Notes: a model not told the origin generated them from the sequence alone. 64,000 nucleotides of DNA from Atopobacter sp. AH10 (GCF_003664595.1 NZ_QXPZ01000015.1:1-64000), one strand, 5' to 3'; counted from the stretch's first letter, positions 1 through 11,490 are shown. Numbers and translations: made by a program.

Positions 1-5
1 GTTGG

Positions 6-419
6 TCAAGCGGCTGGATTTTTAATTGCCACTTGGCTGATTTTTAGTTTACCAAATACATTAACTGCTTTTTTAAAAGCATGTTCCATTACTTTTATAT
101 CCTTAGATTGAAAAAACACAGAGTGGTTACCAGTTTCCTTATCTTTCATAACAGAAAACTTCACTCCGTGTTTATTTAAAATTTTCTTTAGTTCTTTTAA
201 CTCAGGATCTTTTAGATTAATTTCTTCTAACTGTCCCTTTTTAACCATATCTTTTAGTTTTACTTCTTCTCCGTTATTTTTTATTACATTTTTCAAGCCG
301 CCTTGTTCCTCTATTTGCTTGTGTACTTTCTTTAAGGCATCAAGAATTGCTTTACTTGTTGCTTTTGCAAGTCTTACTTCAAGATTAAGACTTGACCTAG
401 ATACTTCTTCATTAATCAT
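6..419 (-). CDS. PcfB/DUF3801-family conjugation protein of an integrative element
   Basis: A 137-residue, lysine-rich soluble protein. The N-terminal helix (LNLEVRLAKATSKAILDAL) and the downstream pattern of short ligand-binding-like blocks are what I associate with the PcfB/DUF3801 family, found next to the VirD4 coupling protein in Tn1549/CTn-type conjugative elements. It overlaps the end of the preceding DnaC-like gene by 8 bases, so the two are translationally coupled. The next gene on this strand, expected to be the coupling ATPase, would lie beyond the left edge of the window. Role in the family: accessory factor of DNA processing or transfer. The assignment rests on family resemblance and gene order, not on a catalytic motif. 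Confidence 0.75.
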   Translation of the reverse strand: MINEEVSRSSLNLEVRLAKATSKAILDALKKVHKQIEEQGGLKNVIKNNGEEVKLKDMVKKGQLEEINLKDPELKELKKILNKHGVKFSVMKDKETGNHSVFFQSKDIKVMEHAFKKAVNVFGKLKISQVAIKNPAA

Positions 420-1239
420 CTATTCCACCTCCATATAAAAGTAACTCTTTGTATTTTCTTAACTTCTCTTGATGGATTTTTCTTCTAAAATCTTCTCCTG
501 TAACTTTAACTGGTATTGTCATTTCAAGTATTCTTGAATATATCCTCTGATACTCAAGGTCAATATTAGGATTTTGAATAATTTCCAATGATAAGTTTGT
601 AGTGAAAATTGTCGGCCTGCCTTTTAAGTATCTTGAGTTTATAATGTTATATACTTGTTCTCTTGCATAAGATGTATCCCTTTCAATTCCAAGGTCATCT
701 AAGATTAACAAAGGAATATTAGAGAGGTTATTGATAATTTCATTTGAATCTAGCTTAAATGCTGATTTTTGTATTTGGTTTATAACCTGAGATAAATTCA
801 TAATTTTAACTTTAACTTGTTTTCTTTCAATTAATTCATTTGCAATTGAACAAGCTAGATAAGTCTTTCCACTACCAACATCTCCATAAAATAAAAGTCC
901 AACATTGTCTTCCTTCATTTGTTCAAAACTTTTAGCATAATTGTAAGCAACCTTGTAAGCTTGACCTTTTTCATTTAAGTATTTATCAAAAGTATATTGG
1001 TGTTGGAGCGGCGATGAGAAGCAATCTCTTTTCAATGATGATATTTTCATCAGTCTTTCTCTTTCTTCATTTTCCTTATCTCTTTTTATTTCACATTCGC
1101 ATATAATTCTGGGAATAAACTTTGTAAATCCAAGGTCAAGTAATTCTCCATCGACTCTTTTACCGCATACCTTGCAATAGATATGCCCATTTCTTTCAAT
1201 ATCATTTTCTCTTAATACAAAATCTTTTAAACTTGTCAT
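412..1239 (-). CDS. DnaC/IstB-like AAA+ helicase loader of the integrative element
   Basis: A 275-residue AAA+ ATPase. It has an N-terminal zinc-ribbon-like cysteine set (C22-x2-C25 and C47-x-C49), a Walker A motif GDVGSGKT at residues 119-126, a Walker B LLILDD at 177-182, and a sensor-1-like stretch TIFTTN near 210-215. This is the DnaC/DnaI-type primosome loader architecture and length. It starts inside the stop codon of the upstream RepA gene (4-base overlap) and runs into the PcfB gene, forming a compact replication module. In elements of this class it presumably loads helicase at the element's origin after excision; that function is inferred from the family. Confidence 0.88.
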   Translation of the reverse strand: MTSLKDFVLRENDIERNGHIYCKVCGKRVDGELLDLGFTKFIPRIICECEIKRDKENEERERLMKISSLKRDCFSSPLQHQYTFDKYLNEKGQAYKVAYNYAKSFEQMKEDNVGLLFYGDVGSGKTYLACSIANELIERKQVKVKIMNLSQVINQIQKSAFKLDSNEIINNLSNIPLLILDDLGIERDTSYAREQVYNIINSRYLKGRPTIFTTNLSLEIIQNPNIDLEYQRIYSRILEMTIPVKVTGEDFRRKIHQEKLRKYKELLLYGGGIDD

Positions 1240-2009
1240 AAACTCTCTCCTATATCGTAATTCATTTTCCTTGTTGTATTATCATTAATGTTTTTCGCCT
1301 GATCATTAAGATACCAATTGATTATCGTTGCCTTGTGGTCTTGATACTCTCTGTTATTTGCTTTCATATATGACGAGAGCCTATCAATGTATTCATTAAT
1401 TCTACTTCCTAACTCATTTGTTAAGTCCTTGTATTCTTCATCAGTCAAAAATATATTTTTATATATTCCATAAGGCTTTTGACCTTTACTAAAATCATTC
1501 TTTCTTAACTCATTATTATTAATATTGTTATAGTTACCTTCCGATTTTCGGAAATCTTGAAGTCTGTTATTCGGAGTTCTTGAATTCCGATTATCGGAAG
1601 TCTGGACTTCTGCTTTTCGGAAATCTGGATTTCTATTATTTGAATCATAGAAAACACTCATAAAATCTTTAACATATATCCTATTTGGTTTTCCAAGTCC
1701 TTGTCTTTTCTTTTCTATCAATCCAATTCCTGATTTTGTATCAAGCTCATTTATAATCTTTAAGGCTTTATCATTAGCACAGTTAAATTGCTCTTTAATA
1801 GCATCCATTGTGTAGTAAATAAAAACTTTTCCATCTTCATCTATCCAGCCATTTTTATATGAAAGACCCATTCGATTGAGCATATATGAATACAAAACTT
1901 TAGCTTCAATAGAAATGCTCTCGAAAATCTCATCTTCCATTAATACCATAGGTAACCTAATGAAGTTATACATCTCAGATTGCCTATTATAAAAATAATC
2001 AAAATTCAT
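1236..2009 (-). CDS. RepA-type replication initiator of the integrative element
   Basis: A 257-residue protein. Residues ~15-120 carry the conserved winged-helix N-terminus of plasmid/ICE replication initiator A proteins (FIRLPMVLMEDEIF, then YSYMLNRM and GWIDEDGKVFIYYTMD). The middle (~125-165) is low complexity, rich in Asn/Arg with repeated DFRKxE-like blocks encoded by repeated TTTCGGAA-like DNA. The C-terminus (~175-250) looks like a small helical partner-binding domain. The start has a strong AGGAGG ribosome site a few bases upstream. It leads the RepA-loader-PcfB gene train typical of Tn1549/CTn elements. Base composition is clearly more AT-rich than the housekeeping genes to the right, as expected for acquired DNA. 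Confidence 0.85.
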   Translation of the reverse strand: MNFDYFYNRQSEMYNFIRLPMVLMEDEIFESISIEAKVLYSYMLNRMGLSYKNGWIDEDGKVFIYYTMDAIKEQFNCANDKALKIINELDTKSGIGLIEKKRQGLGKPNRIYVKDFMSVFYDSNNRNPDFRKAEVQTSDNRNSRTPNNRLQDFRKSEGNYNNINNNELRKNDFSKGQKPYGIYKNIFLTDEEYKDLTNELGSRINEYIDRLSSYMKANNREYQDHKATIINWYLNDQAKNINDNTTRKMNYDIGESL

Positions 2010-2027
2010 TCCTACCTCCTCTCTTTA

Positions 2028-2067
2028 AAATAAAAAAAGACGACAGAATTATTGCTTTCTATCGTCT
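2028..2067 (-). terminator. Intrinsic terminator between CD1845-like gene and repA
   Basis: Reading the minus strand, arms GACGATAGAA and TTCTGTCGTC (2057-2066 and 2039-2048) form a ten-pair stem with one G-U pair, followed by a run of T at 2038-2032. It would end transcription arriving from lysS or the CD1845-like gene before repA. Confidence 0.75.
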
Positions 2068-2092
2068 ACGGTTGTCTTATATTTATTTTTCT

Positions 2093-2375
2093 TCAAATTG
2101 ATTTTATTGTATAGTTTAATAATTCTAATAATCCAATAACATATATACCTAATTTAGGTAATCCAAATGGACTAAATAAAAATGCTAATATTAGTGCTTC
2201 AATTACAATTTGCTTGTCTCCTTGAAAAATGCTAGCTATTCCAATTATAAAAATCAAAGTAGAAACTACGCTTAACAACGCAGTACTCAAACTTAATATG
2301 AAGGTTAAAAAAGCTATGAGCAAAACTCAACACTAATCTTATCGGTAATAAAATTATTCTAATTATCCATCTCAT
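2093..2375 (-). pseudogene. CD1845-family small membrane protein, frameshifted
   Basis: From an ATG at 2375 with AGGAG at 2381-2385, the reading frame begins MRWIIRIILLPIRLVLS, the usual opening of CD1845-family small membrane proteins of clostridial conjugative elements. It then goes out of frame at a run of four bases (plus-strand AAAA at 2322-2325). Removing one base restores LVLS-LLIAFLTFILSLSTALLS and the rest of the ~94-residue hydrophobic protein, ending LNYTIKSI. The downstream portion is open on its own from 2323 if a TTG start is used, so a shortened product is possible. Either a genuine one-base insertion or a homopolymer read error. Function in the family is unknown. Confidence 0.7.
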
Positions 2376-2385
2376 ACATACTCCT

Positions 2386-2421
2386 AAAAATTAAACTGGG
2401 ATTCATAACAAACCCCAGTTT
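2386..2421 (-). terminator. Terminator after lysS
   Basis: On the minus strand, AAACTGGG (2421-2414) pairs with CCCAGTTT (2400-2393) and is followed by AATTTTTAGG. It lies 18 bases past the lysS stop. Its T-tract touches the ribosome site of the CD1845-like gene, so the element gene begins immediately after the terminator. Confidence 0.8.
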
Positions 2422-2438
2422 CATAATTAGCGTGTCCT

Positions 2439-4430
<1,992 letters not shown>

Positions 4431-4473
4431 CTACCATTACCGGTATTTTTTTTAAACACGAATCCACTCGTCT

Positions 4474-4625
4474 AAGGAAGCTTGAGCCTTTATCGCTTTC
4501 TTTTCTAGACTTTCCCTATAATTGGCCTTCCTTGCTTTCTTCCCTAGACTTTCCTTCGCCTAAGGAAGCTTTGCCCTTTATCGCTTTCTTTCCTAGGCTT
4601 TCCCTATATTTTTGCCTTCCTTGCG
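4474..4625. repeat. Tandem array at the 3' end of dusB
   Basis: Two near-identical ~48-base copies lie 88 bases apart, with a shorter half-copy between them (ctttctt starts at 4496, 4535 and 4584). On the minus strand the first copy is the last codons of dusB plus its stop (KEGKNIGKA-stop) and the following ~20 bases. The other copies repeat this sequence, including the TAG, in non-coding DNA. The rest of the gap to lysS (4377-4473) holds the lysS ribosome site and nothing else I recognise. Confidence 0.8.
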
Positions 4626-5600
4626 TTTTTCGCAAGCCAAAACAAAGCTATCCACCAAGTCGACAATCTCTGCTTGCGTGCTAGCTTGGGTGATCGCTGC
4701 TTTGGTTTTGGATGCTCTAGGTACTCCCTTGAGATAGTAACCTGCCAATTTACGAAATTCTTTAGCCGCTACATGTTCCCCTTTCAATTTCACTAGACGG
4801 TCGAGATGGGTTTTAGCAATCTCCATTTTTTCTCGAACCGTTAATTCGTCTAAGAGTTCTCCCGTTTCAAGGTAATGAACGGTTTGCTTAATCATCCAAG
4901 GATTAGCTAGGGCTGCTCTACCGATCATCACTCCGTCTACACCAGCAATTTCTATCATCCGCTTGGCGTCTTCTGGTGTCCTTACGTCCCCATTTCCCAT
5001 TAAAGGGACTTTTTTCAAAGCAGCTTTGACTTGGCCGAGAATTTCCCAATCAGCTTTTCCTTCATACATTTGTACCCTGGTCCGTCCATGCATGGCAATG
5101 GCACTAACCCCTGCTGCTTCTGCCGCTAGTGCATTTTCAACGGCATAGAGATGTTGATCGTCCCAGCCCGTCCGCATTTTTACGGTGACTGGTCGCTTGA
5201 CACTCTTTACCACTGCATCGACCATTTCATAAATTTTATCTGGGTCAAGTAACCATTTAGCGCCTGCTTCAGCCTTGATGACCTTATTTACCGGGCAACC
5301 CATGTTGATATCGATAATAGCCGCATCTGTATGTTCTTCAACATACTGGGCTGCTTCTACTAAACTATCTTTTCCTCCCCCCATAATTTGAACACTGAGG
5401 GGGTATTCATTGGGTTCAATATGCAACATCTTTAGGGTTTTTTCGTTATGAAAATGGATCCCCTTGTCGCTAATCATTTCACAGACCACAAGCCCTGCCC
5501 CAAATTCTTTCACTGTCACACGAAAGGCAGCATTGGAAATCCCTGCCATAGGAGCAACAACGACTGGATTAACAATTTCCACATCGCCTATTTTAAACAT
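4593..5600 (-). CDS. dusB: tRNA-dihydrouridine synthase DusB
   Basis: FMN-dependent reductase that converts uridine to dihydrouridine in tRNA. It is 335 residues, the normal length. It shows the TIM-barrel N-terminus VVAPMAGISNAAFR, the catalytic cysteine C102 in DINMGCPVNKV, the phosphate-binding MHGRTRVQMYEGKADW and GNGDV/MIGRAALANPW motifs, and the C-terminal helical tRNA-binding domain. It starts 4 bases after hslO ends, so the two are surely co-transcribed; dusB-lysS adjacency is standard in Firmicutes. Oddity: the last eight codons and the stop belong to a tandem repeat array that continues downstream. Confidence 0.95.
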   Translation of the reverse strand: MFKIGDVEIVNPVVVAPMAGISNAAFRVTVKEFGAGLVVCEMISDKGIHFHNEKTLKMLHIEPNEYPLSVQIMGGGKDSLVEAAQYVEEHTDAAIIDINMGCPVNKVIKAEAGAKWLLDPDKIYEMVDAVVKSVKRPVTVKMRTGWDDQHLYAVENALAAEAAGVSAIAMHGRTRVQMYEGKADWEILGQVKAALKKVPLMGNGDVRTPEDAKRMIEIAGVDGVMIGRAALANPWMIKQTVHYLETGELLDELTVREKMEIAKTHLDRLVKLKGEHVAAKEFRKLAGYYLKGVPRASKTKAAITQASTQAEIVDLVDSFVLACEKRKEGKNIGKA

Positions 5601-5604
5601 GACT

Positions 5605-6516
5605 TTAGTCCTCGCTCCCTTCGTTTCTCGCTTTCTTTTCTTGTATCACATGGATTAAGTCCCGCAATTCTTCTTCAGTAAATTGATAAGCGTTATGGCA
5701 GAAATGGCAAACAGCTTCTGCTCCATGATCTTCGTCTATCATGGCTTGCAATTCTTTTTCCCCGATAGAGATCAGGCCTCTTGCAAAAATATCCTTGGAA
5801 CAATTACAACGATAGGCAATGGCTTCTTGGCTTAAGATATGGCTATCCGTGTTTTTGAAAATTTCTTTGACTAAATCTTCTGGTTTTGGATTAGCGGACA
5901 TAAAGTCTGACAAGGCGGGAAGTTGATTCAAGATCACTTCTAATTCGTTAACCGTTTCTTCATCCGCTCCTGGCAAGAGTTCAATCATGAATCCGCCTGC
6001 TGATATAACCGAATTGTCTACATCCACATAAACGGACAAGCCCATCGCTCCATTGATTTGCTCCGACACAGCCATATAGTAGGTGAAATCAACGCCCAAC
6101 TCCCCATCCACAATAGGGATTTGCCCACTAAAAGGTTCCTTCATCAAAAGGTCTTTCACCACAGTGATGCTTCCCTTAGTTCCAACGACACGGCGGACAT
6201 CGATCTTTCCTTTATCATTTGGCGGTAAAGTCAAATGTGGCTCTGCAATATAACCTCGGACATAGCCATCAGCTGTCCCTTCTGTCACAATAGCTCCTCC
6301 CAAGCCATCCCCTCGTACTTGAATGGAGAGTCTTTCTTCCCCTTTTAACTTTTTGGAAAAAAGTGCTGTTGCAATTAAGCTACGCCCCAAAGCAGCAGTG
6401 GAAGCACTCCAAGTATCTAATTTTTCTTGGATTTCTCGGATGGTTTCTGTCATATTCACTGTGTAAAGCCGGACATTATCTTTATATCCTAAAGCTTTCA
6501 CTAAGTAATCTCCCAT
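5605..6516 (-). CDS. hslO: Redox-regulated chaperone Hsp33
   Basis: A 303-residue cytoplasmic holdase activated by oxidative unfolding. The N-terminal substrate-binding domain (STAALGRSLIATALFSKKLK, RGDGLGGAIV) is intact. The C-terminal zinc switch is visible as C237-x-C239 and C270-x2-C273, all four cysteines present. It is preceded by the ftsH terminator, so it probably has its own promoter in the ~120-base gap, and it is tightly followed by dusB. Confidence 0.95.
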   Translation of the reverse strand: MGDYLVKALGYKDNVRLYTVNMTETIREIQEKLDTWSASTAALGRSLIATALFSKKLKGEERLSIQVRGDGLGGAIVTEGTADGYVRGYIAEPHLTLPPNDKGKIDVRRVVGTKGSITVVKDLLMKEPFSGQIPIVDGELGVDFTYYMAVSEQINGAMGLSVYVDVDNSVISAGGFMIELLPGADEETVNELEVILNQLPALSDFMSANPKPEDLVKEIFKNTDSHILSQEAIAYRCNCSKDIFARGLISIGEKELQAMIDEDHGAEAVCHFCHNAYQFTEEELRDLIHVIQEKKARNEGSED

Positions 6517-6540
6517 GTCTATCCCCTTTTCTCTAATCCT

Positions 6541-6580
6541 TTCTCAAAAAATGAGGCCGGTTTACACCGGGCCTCATTTT
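6541..6580 (-). terminator. Terminator after ftsH
   Basis: On the minus strand ATGAGGCCCGG and CCGGCCTCAT (around 6577-6551) form a GC-rich stem with loop TGTAAA, followed by TTTTTT at 6550-6545. It separates ftsH from hslO. Confidence 0.9.
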
Positions 6581-6639
6581 CAATCCTTTAGCTCACTAGA
6601 TGAAATACTTAGAGAATTTAAATCTATTCTAGCTTATGT

Positions 6640-8736
6640 CTAATTCTCTTCTTCAGCTTTATCTTCTTTCCCATCAGCTTCATCTACTTTTTGTTCTTCT
6701 TCATGAGTTGAATCTGTTGAACTTGTATGGTCATCTTGGTCATTTGTTCTGCGTTCACGTTCCTTATTTTCTAAAGCTTTCTTGCTTTCTTCAAAGGTTT
6801 TCGCAGAGTGTTCTCTTTTATATTCTTCATCACTATCTTCTGGCATCTTTCCAGTTTCAAAGAGAGACTTGATTTGACGAGCATCCAAGGTTTCAAGTTC
6901 TAATAGTTTTTCAGCAATGATATGTAACTGTTCTTGGTGAGAAGAGATAATATCGATCGCTTGTTGGTAGGATTCTCTCATGATGCGTTGGATTTCGCTA
7001 TCAATTTCAAAGGCTACCTGTTCAGAATAGGTCTTAGTTTGCCCATAGTCACGTCCAATAAAGACTTGATGGTTCCCTTCATATTGAACAGTTCCTAACT
7101 TATCGGACATCCCATATTCCGTTACCATAGAGCGAACAATTCCTGTAGCTTGCTCAAAGTCATTGGAAGCCCCTGTAGTTAGCGCATCAAAAATCAATTG
7201 CTCCGCTGCACGTCCACCCAAAAGACCTACAACTTGATCTAAAAGTTCACGTTTGGTCATTAAGAAGCGATCTTCTTTCGGTAACATAATCGCATAACCA
7301 CCAGCTCGGCCACGAGGCACAATGGTAACTTTATGGACAATACGGGCATCGCTTAAGACCAAACCACAGATGGTGTGACCTGCTTCGTGGAAGGCTACCA
7401 TGCGACGTTCCTTTTCAGAAATAGCCTTGTCCCGTTTAGCAGGTCCGGCAATTACACGGTCATGAGCTTCATCCACATCAGCTTCATCAATTTCTTTCTT
7501 ATCTAAACGAGCAGCGAGCAAGGCAGCTTCATTCAATAAGTTTTCCAAGTCCGCCCCAGAAAAACCTGGTGTTTGTTGGGCTAAGACTTTCAAATCAATG
7601 CTGGATTTTAATTTCTTATTACGGGCATGGACACGTAAAATAGCTTCACGTCCCTTAACATCTGGACGACCCACTAAAATTTGACGGTCAAAACGTCCTG
7701 GTCTAAGCAAGGCTGGATCCAAGACATCTGAACGGTTAGTCGCTGCAATGACGATGATTCCTTCATTACCGGAGAAGCCGTCCATTTCAACTAACAATTG
7801 GTTCAGGGTTTGTTCACGTTCATCATGACCGCCACCCATACCGGCGCCACGTTGACGACCCACTGCATCAATTTCATCAATAAAGATAATCGCTGGGGCA
7901 TTTTTCTTAGCATTGTCAAACAAATCTCTCACACGACTTGCCCCAACACCGACGAACATTTCAACAAATTCAGACCCAGAAATAGAGAAGAATGGTACCC
8001 CTGCTTCACCTGCTACGGCTTTAGCTAGCAAGGTTTTCCCTGTTCCTGGAGGCCCTTCAAGTAAGACACCTGCTGGGATACGAGCCCCTAATGCGGTAAA
8101 TTTCTTAGGATCTTTCAAGAATTCAACGACTTCCACTAATTCTTGTTTTTCTTCTTCTGCCCCAGCTACATCAGAGAAGCGTACCTTGATTTTTTCTTTG
8201 GACACGTCTTTTACCTTAGTGCGTCCAAAACTCATCGGTCCCTTGGCTCCACCTTGAGTGGCTTGGGTCATGGAATAGATAAAGAAGCCCACAATTAAGA
8301 ATGGAACGAGCTGTGCCAAAAGGCCAAGCCACATCCCCGTTTGACTTTCCGGCATAGCGACTTGTTTGGTATTGCTCTTCTTCGCTAAACGGGTGATTTG
8401 CTTCAAGGTATCATCATTTGGCAAAATTTTTGCTTCGAAGTGTTTGCTTTTTCCTGATCGATTGTCAAAAATAGCTAAATCCTTCTCTTTACCCTTCACC
8501 GATTTTGAGGCTTGGGCTTTATAAAAATCACCAGTAGCTGTGTAAATCCCTTGTTCATATTGCAAGGAGAATTCATCTATTTCTCCTTTTTCAAGGCTCT
8601 TCATAAATTCACTACTGGAGATCTGGTTGACTGGTCCATTTAATGAGCCTGTTGCCAGATTAAAGAGGTATACCCCAGCAAGAAGTAGCATGACCACTCC
8701 GATGATATTACGGAATATGTTTCTCTTATTATTCAT
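6640..8736 (-). CDS. ftsH: ATP-dependent zinc metalloprotease FtsH
   Basis: A 698-residue membrane-anchored AAA+ protease. There are two transmembrane segments (~9-28 and ~135-157) around a ~105-residue extracytoplasmic domain. It has Walker A GPPGTGKT at 228-235, Walker B IIFIDEID at ~283-290, the second region of homology [19 protein letters not shown], and the zinc-binding HEAGH at 450-454. An acidic, Glu/Asp-rich tail of ~60 residues follows the protease domain. It degrades unassembled membrane proteins and regulators. It follows hpt as in other Firmicutes, but here a ~275-base leader separates them, with a stem-loop at 8812-8840, suggesting its own promoter and perhaps leader control. 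Confidence 0.97.
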   Translation of the reverse strand: MNNKRNIFRNIIGVVMLLLAGVYLFNLATGSLNGPVNQISSSEFMKSLEKGEIDEFSLQYEQGIYTATGDFYKAQASKSVKGKEKDLAIFDNRSGKSKHFEAKILPNDDTLKQITRLAKKSNTKQVAMPESQTGMWLGLLAQLVPFLIVGFFIYSMTQATQGGAKGPMSFGRTKVKDVSKEKIKVRFSDVAGAEEEKQELVEVVEFLKDPKKFTALGARIPAGVLLEGPPGTGKTLLAKAVAGEAGVPFFSISGSEFVEMFVGVGASRVRDLFDNAKKNAPAIIFIDEIDAVGRQRGAGMGGGHDEREQTLNQLLVEMDGFSGNEGIIVIAATNRSDVLDPALLRPGRFDRQILVGRPDVKGREAILRVHARNKKLKSSIDLKVLAQQTPGFSGADLENLLNEAALLAARLDKKEIDEADVDEAHDRVIAGPAKRDKAISEKERRMVAFHEAGHTICGLVLSDARIVHKVTIVPRGRAGGYAIMLPKEDRFLMTKRELLDQVVGLLGGRAAEQLIFDALTTGASNDFEQATGIVRSMVTEYGMSDKLGTVQYEGNHQVFIGRDYGQTKTYSEQVAFEIDSEIQRIMRESYQQAIDIISSHQEQLHIIAEKLLELETLDARQIKSLFETGKMPEDSDEEYKREHSAKTFEESKKALENKERERRTNDQDDHTSSTDSTHEEEQKVDEADGKEDKAEEEN

Positions 8737-8811
8737 TGTTCCCTCCTACTTGCCCATCGTTTTTATCGAATTCAACGAAGGAAGACTCATGATGTGTCCG
8801 TCTAGGCTTTT

Positions 8812-8840
8812 CCGCGCAGTGGGCAACTGCAGCTTGGCGG
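8812..8840 (-). promoter_or_regulatory. Stem-loop in the ftsH leader
   Basis: On the minus strand CCGC/GCGG enclose GCAGT-TGCCC-ACTGC, a GC-rich double stem in a leader that is otherwise ordinary. There is no T-tract, so it is not a terminator. The function is unknown; it could stabilise or regulate the ftsH mRNA. Confidence 0.4.
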
Positions 8841-8952
8841 ATCTCCGTTGATCTCGTTCATCTGTACTTTGTCATGATAACACATTTCAAGAGAAAGACC
8901 GAAAGAAAATCTTCATCTTTGTCGATTTTTAGAACCTTTCCCTTCTTTTTTT

Positions 8953-8986
8953 AATGGAGTCGGCATCCTAACGATACCGACCCCTC
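8953..8986 (-). terminator. Strong hairpin between hpt and ftsH
   Basis: Reading minus, GGGGTCGGTATC and GGATGCCGACTCC flank GTTA, making a 12-pair stem just after hpt. It is followed by ATTAAAAAAAG rather than T, so it is a weak candidate terminator for hpt or an mRNA-end stabiliser. The T-rich side lies in the other orientation. Confidence 0.35.
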
Positions 8987-9010
8987 TATTTTAGCTGTAT
9001 TCTTCAATTT

Positions 9011-9559
9011 CTACTCGTAAATATCTGCTTTTAAAACCCCAATGTAAGGCAAGTTCCGGTAATGTTGTCTGTAATCCAAACCATAACCCACTACAAATTC
9101 GTTTGGCACTTCTAAACCGATGTAATCTGGCGTTAAACCAAATTCCCGACGTTCTGGCTTGTCTAAAAGGGTACAGATACGAACAGATTTTGCTTTTCTT
9201 AAGGCCAATAATTCTTTCAAATGGTGAAGGGTTCTTCCTGTATCAATAATATCTTCCACGATCAAGACATTCCGTCCGTCCACTGAAGTAGACAAATCTT
9301 TAACAATCTTCACTTGCCCACTAGAAACCGTTGCATCTCCGTAAGAATCGATATCCATAAAGTCCATTTCACATTTAACCGTGAGATAGCGAACAAGGTC
9401 GGTCATAAAGAAGGCCGCTCCCTTTAAAATACAAATCACCAAAGGATTCTTTCCTGCGTAATCTTTTGAAATTTGTTCACCTAGCGTCTTGATCCTGTCT
9501 TGAATTTCTTCCTCTGTCACTAAAATACGTTCGATATCTTGACTTAATTCGTTAATCAT
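9011..9559 (-). CDS. hpt: Hypoxanthine phosphoribosyltransferase
   Basis: A 182-residue purine salvage enzyme that makes IMP/GMP from hypoxanthine/guanine and PRPP. The PRPP-binding signature [14 protein letters not shown] is at ~99-112 and the flexible-loop region near [14 protein letters not shown] is present. Its start overlaps the end of tilS by 8 bases, which implies translational coupling; tilS-hpt-ftsH is the standard Firmicutes arrangement. Confidence 0.96.
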   Translation of the reverse strand: MINELSQDIERILVTEEEIQDRIKTLGEQISKDYAGKNPLVICILKGAAFFMTDLVRYLTVKCEMDFMDIDSYGDATVSSGQVKIVKDLSTSVDGRNVLIVEDIIDTGRTLHHLKELLALRKAKSVRICTLLDKPERREFGLTPDYIGLEVPNEFVVGYGLDYRQHYRNLPYIGVLKADIYE

Positions 9560-10919
9560 GCGAATCCTCCTTGTAAACTTTCAGTTGTAAATAACGATGA
9601 TCACTCGCTAATTGTTTATCAGTCGTCATCAACCCCAGCAAACCAATCACTGTATTTTTTTCATTCAAAACCAATAAATAAGATTCCCGTTGATCATTTG
9701 GAACTTTTGTATTAATAAAAAACCGAGCTACTTTTTGATGAAAAGGCGTCCGTCCTGGGCTGGAAAAGCGTATGATATCTCCATTTTCCCGGTGGCGTAC
9801 AGTAATTTTTCCTAGGGACTCTATAGGGAATAAGCAGGTCTTGCCCATCAAATCTAAGGCTTCGTCATCCTCTAATTCACGTTCGACTGATAAAAGAACC
9901 TTCCCTTCTGGTAAAGGGGCTTGCACTGGTCCATTCAAATGAATTGGATGGGTGAGACGTTCTTTCATCACCCTGGCATCTTTCTTTATATAAGCGACTT
10001 GGTAGCTCTTTTCAAAGGTCCAATCATTTGGCAAAGACAGCCTGGCTTGTGGCCTAAAGGGATCCGTCAATAAAGAACTGATATCCTCTACCTGCTGGCG
10101 ACTCAAGGTCAAATTGTATTGCGTAATCAATCGTTCTGCCAAATACATCAAGGCTAATCGTTGCTGATAGTTAGACCATTTACTATAGACATCTATAGAT
10201 AAGGAAATCCTCTTTCTGTCAAAGCTGCACAATTCTTCCAGCCAATTTTCACTATACACACGTAAAAGTCGATCAGCTGCTCGAATGTCAAACAAGATAT
10301 GCCGCATTTGTTCAGGAAATTGCGGATATTTCTCCCTCACCTGTTTAAGTAAAACATTTCTCCACCAATTACGTTCATAGGATAAATCCATATTAGATGG
10401 ATCTTCAAAAACAGGCAAACCTTTTGCTCTGACATAGTCTTCTAAAGTTTTCTTTTCTTGCATCAACAAGGGTCTGACAATAGGTGATCTTCCCTTGAAG
10501 TCAGCTCTTAAAGCCATGGCCGATAAGCCGTTGAGAGTAGAGGCTCTAACTAACTTTAAGAAAAAAGTTTCCATTTGATCATCGAAATGGTGAGCCGTCA
10601 CAATAGCGCTATTAGGGTATTGATCCGCAATTTCATTTAAGAAACGATAACGAGCATCTCTAGCTGCAGCTTCTGCTCTTTCTGGGGCATCCCACATTTT
10701 CATCACAAAGGGGAAGCCACGTCCACTAGCATAATCCATCAAACTTTGTGCTTGTTGTGAGCTCTCACTTCTTAGACGGTGGTCAAAATGCGCAACGACG
10801 ACATGCTTGTCTTGACAATGTTGTGCCAGCAAATCTAAAAGAGCCATTGAATCAGCTCCTCCAGAAATCGCCGCAACTAGCGTATCAAAGGGTTCTAACA
10901 CTTCTTTATTCCATTCCAT
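9552..10919 (-). CDS. tilS: tRNA(Ile)-lysidine synthase TilS
   Basis: A 455-residue enzyme that converts C34 of the tRNA-Ile(CAU) anticodon to lysidine using ATP and lysine. It has the PP-loop motif SGGADS at 19-24 and the conserved HFDHRLR and [28 protein letters not shown] blocks. The central helical and C-terminal substrate-binding domains are full length. It starts with AAGGAG eight bases upstream of ATG. A terminator separates it from the preceding S1-domain gene, so tilS-hpt probably has its own promoter. Confidence 0.95.
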   Translation of the reverse strand: MEWNKEVLEPFDTLVAAISGGADSMALLDLLAQHCQDKHVVVAHFDHRLRSESSQQAQSLMDYASGRGFPFVMKMWDAPERAEAAARDARYRFLNEIADQYPNSAIVTAHHFDDQMETFFLKLVRASTLNGLSAMALRADFKGRSPIVRPLLMQEKKTLEDYVRAKGLPVFEDPSNMDLSYERNWWRNVLLKQVREKYPQFPEQMRHILFDIRAADRLLRVYSENWLEELCSFDRKRISLSIDVYSKWSNYQQRLALMYLAERLITQYNLTLSRQQVEDISSLLTDPFRPQARLSLPNDWTFEKSYQVAYIKKDARVMKERLTHPIHLNGPVQAPLPEGKVLLSVERELEDDEALDLMGKTCLFPIESLGKITVRHRENGDIIRFSSPGRTPFHQKVARFFINTKVPNDQRESYLLVLNEKNTVIGLLGLMTTDKQLASDHRYLQLKVYKEDSHD

Positions 10920-10942
10920 GCTCGTTACTCCTTTGTTTCATC

Positions 10943-10972
10943 AAAAAAAGGACATGAGAAGCCTCATATCCC
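10943..10972 (-). terminator. Terminator after the S1-domain gene
   Basis: Minus strand GGGATATGAG and CTCATGTCC form a stem with a short CTT-type loop, followed by TTTTTTT at 10949-10943. It lies just past the S1-domain gene and before tilS. Confidence 0.88.
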
Positions 10973-10985
10973 AAGCTAGGTCTTC

Positions 10986-11420
10986 TTAACTCCGACGACC
11001 ACCACGACCGCCACGTTTACCTTCCGTATTTTTCCGTAAAGAGGCCAAACGATCGTCACTATCCTTCAAAAATGCACTCATCATAGAATCAAAATCATTG
11101 CTTTTGGCTTTAGAAGGTGCTGGACGACTTGGAAAAGATGGACTCTTCACTGGACGATGTTCAACCGGCTTGGCTTTCGTTTCTTTTGGTTGAGCCTTGC
11201 GAATCGACAAGCTGATCTTCCCATCATCAGCAATCTTAATGACTTTTACCTTAACTTTATCTCCGACAGCAAGATAATCAGAAATTTCTTTCACATATGC
11301 ATCTGCTACCTCACTAATGTGCACAAGACCGGACTCATTCGCCTCAAGTTGAACGAAAGCTCCAAATTTCGTAATCCCGGTAACTTCCCCTTCAACAACT
11401 TGATTTACTTCAACTGACAT
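10986..11420 (-). CDS. S1 RNA-binding domain protein (YabR/general stress protein 13-like)
   Basis: A 144-residue protein from the ATG at 11420. The frame is open to 11450, but MSVEVNQVVEGEVTGITKFGAFVQL matches the usual N-terminus of this family, and the AGGAGG lies between the two candidate ATGs. Residues 1-72 are a single S1 domain (GEVTGITKFGAFVQL, GLVHISEVADAYV, VKVKVIKIADDGKISLSIRKA). A basic, Pro/Ser-rich linker and a glycine/arginine tail (RGGRGGRRS) follow. It probably binds ribosomes or mRNA; its exact role is unsettled. It lies between divIC and tilS, as in other Firmicutes. Confidence 0.88.
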   Translation of the reverse strand: MSVEVNQVVEGEVTGITKFGAFVQLEANESGLVHISEVADAYVKEISDYLAVGDKVKVKVIKIADDGKISLSIRKAQPKETKAKPVEHRPVKSPSFPSRPAPSKAKSNDFDSMMSAFLKDSDDRLASLRKNTEGKRGGRGGRRS

Positions 11421-11490
11421 ATAACAAGCGTTCCTCCTTAATTCTTCCATCCCGCTTTAGATGGCATATATTATCCTACTCATTAAATGA

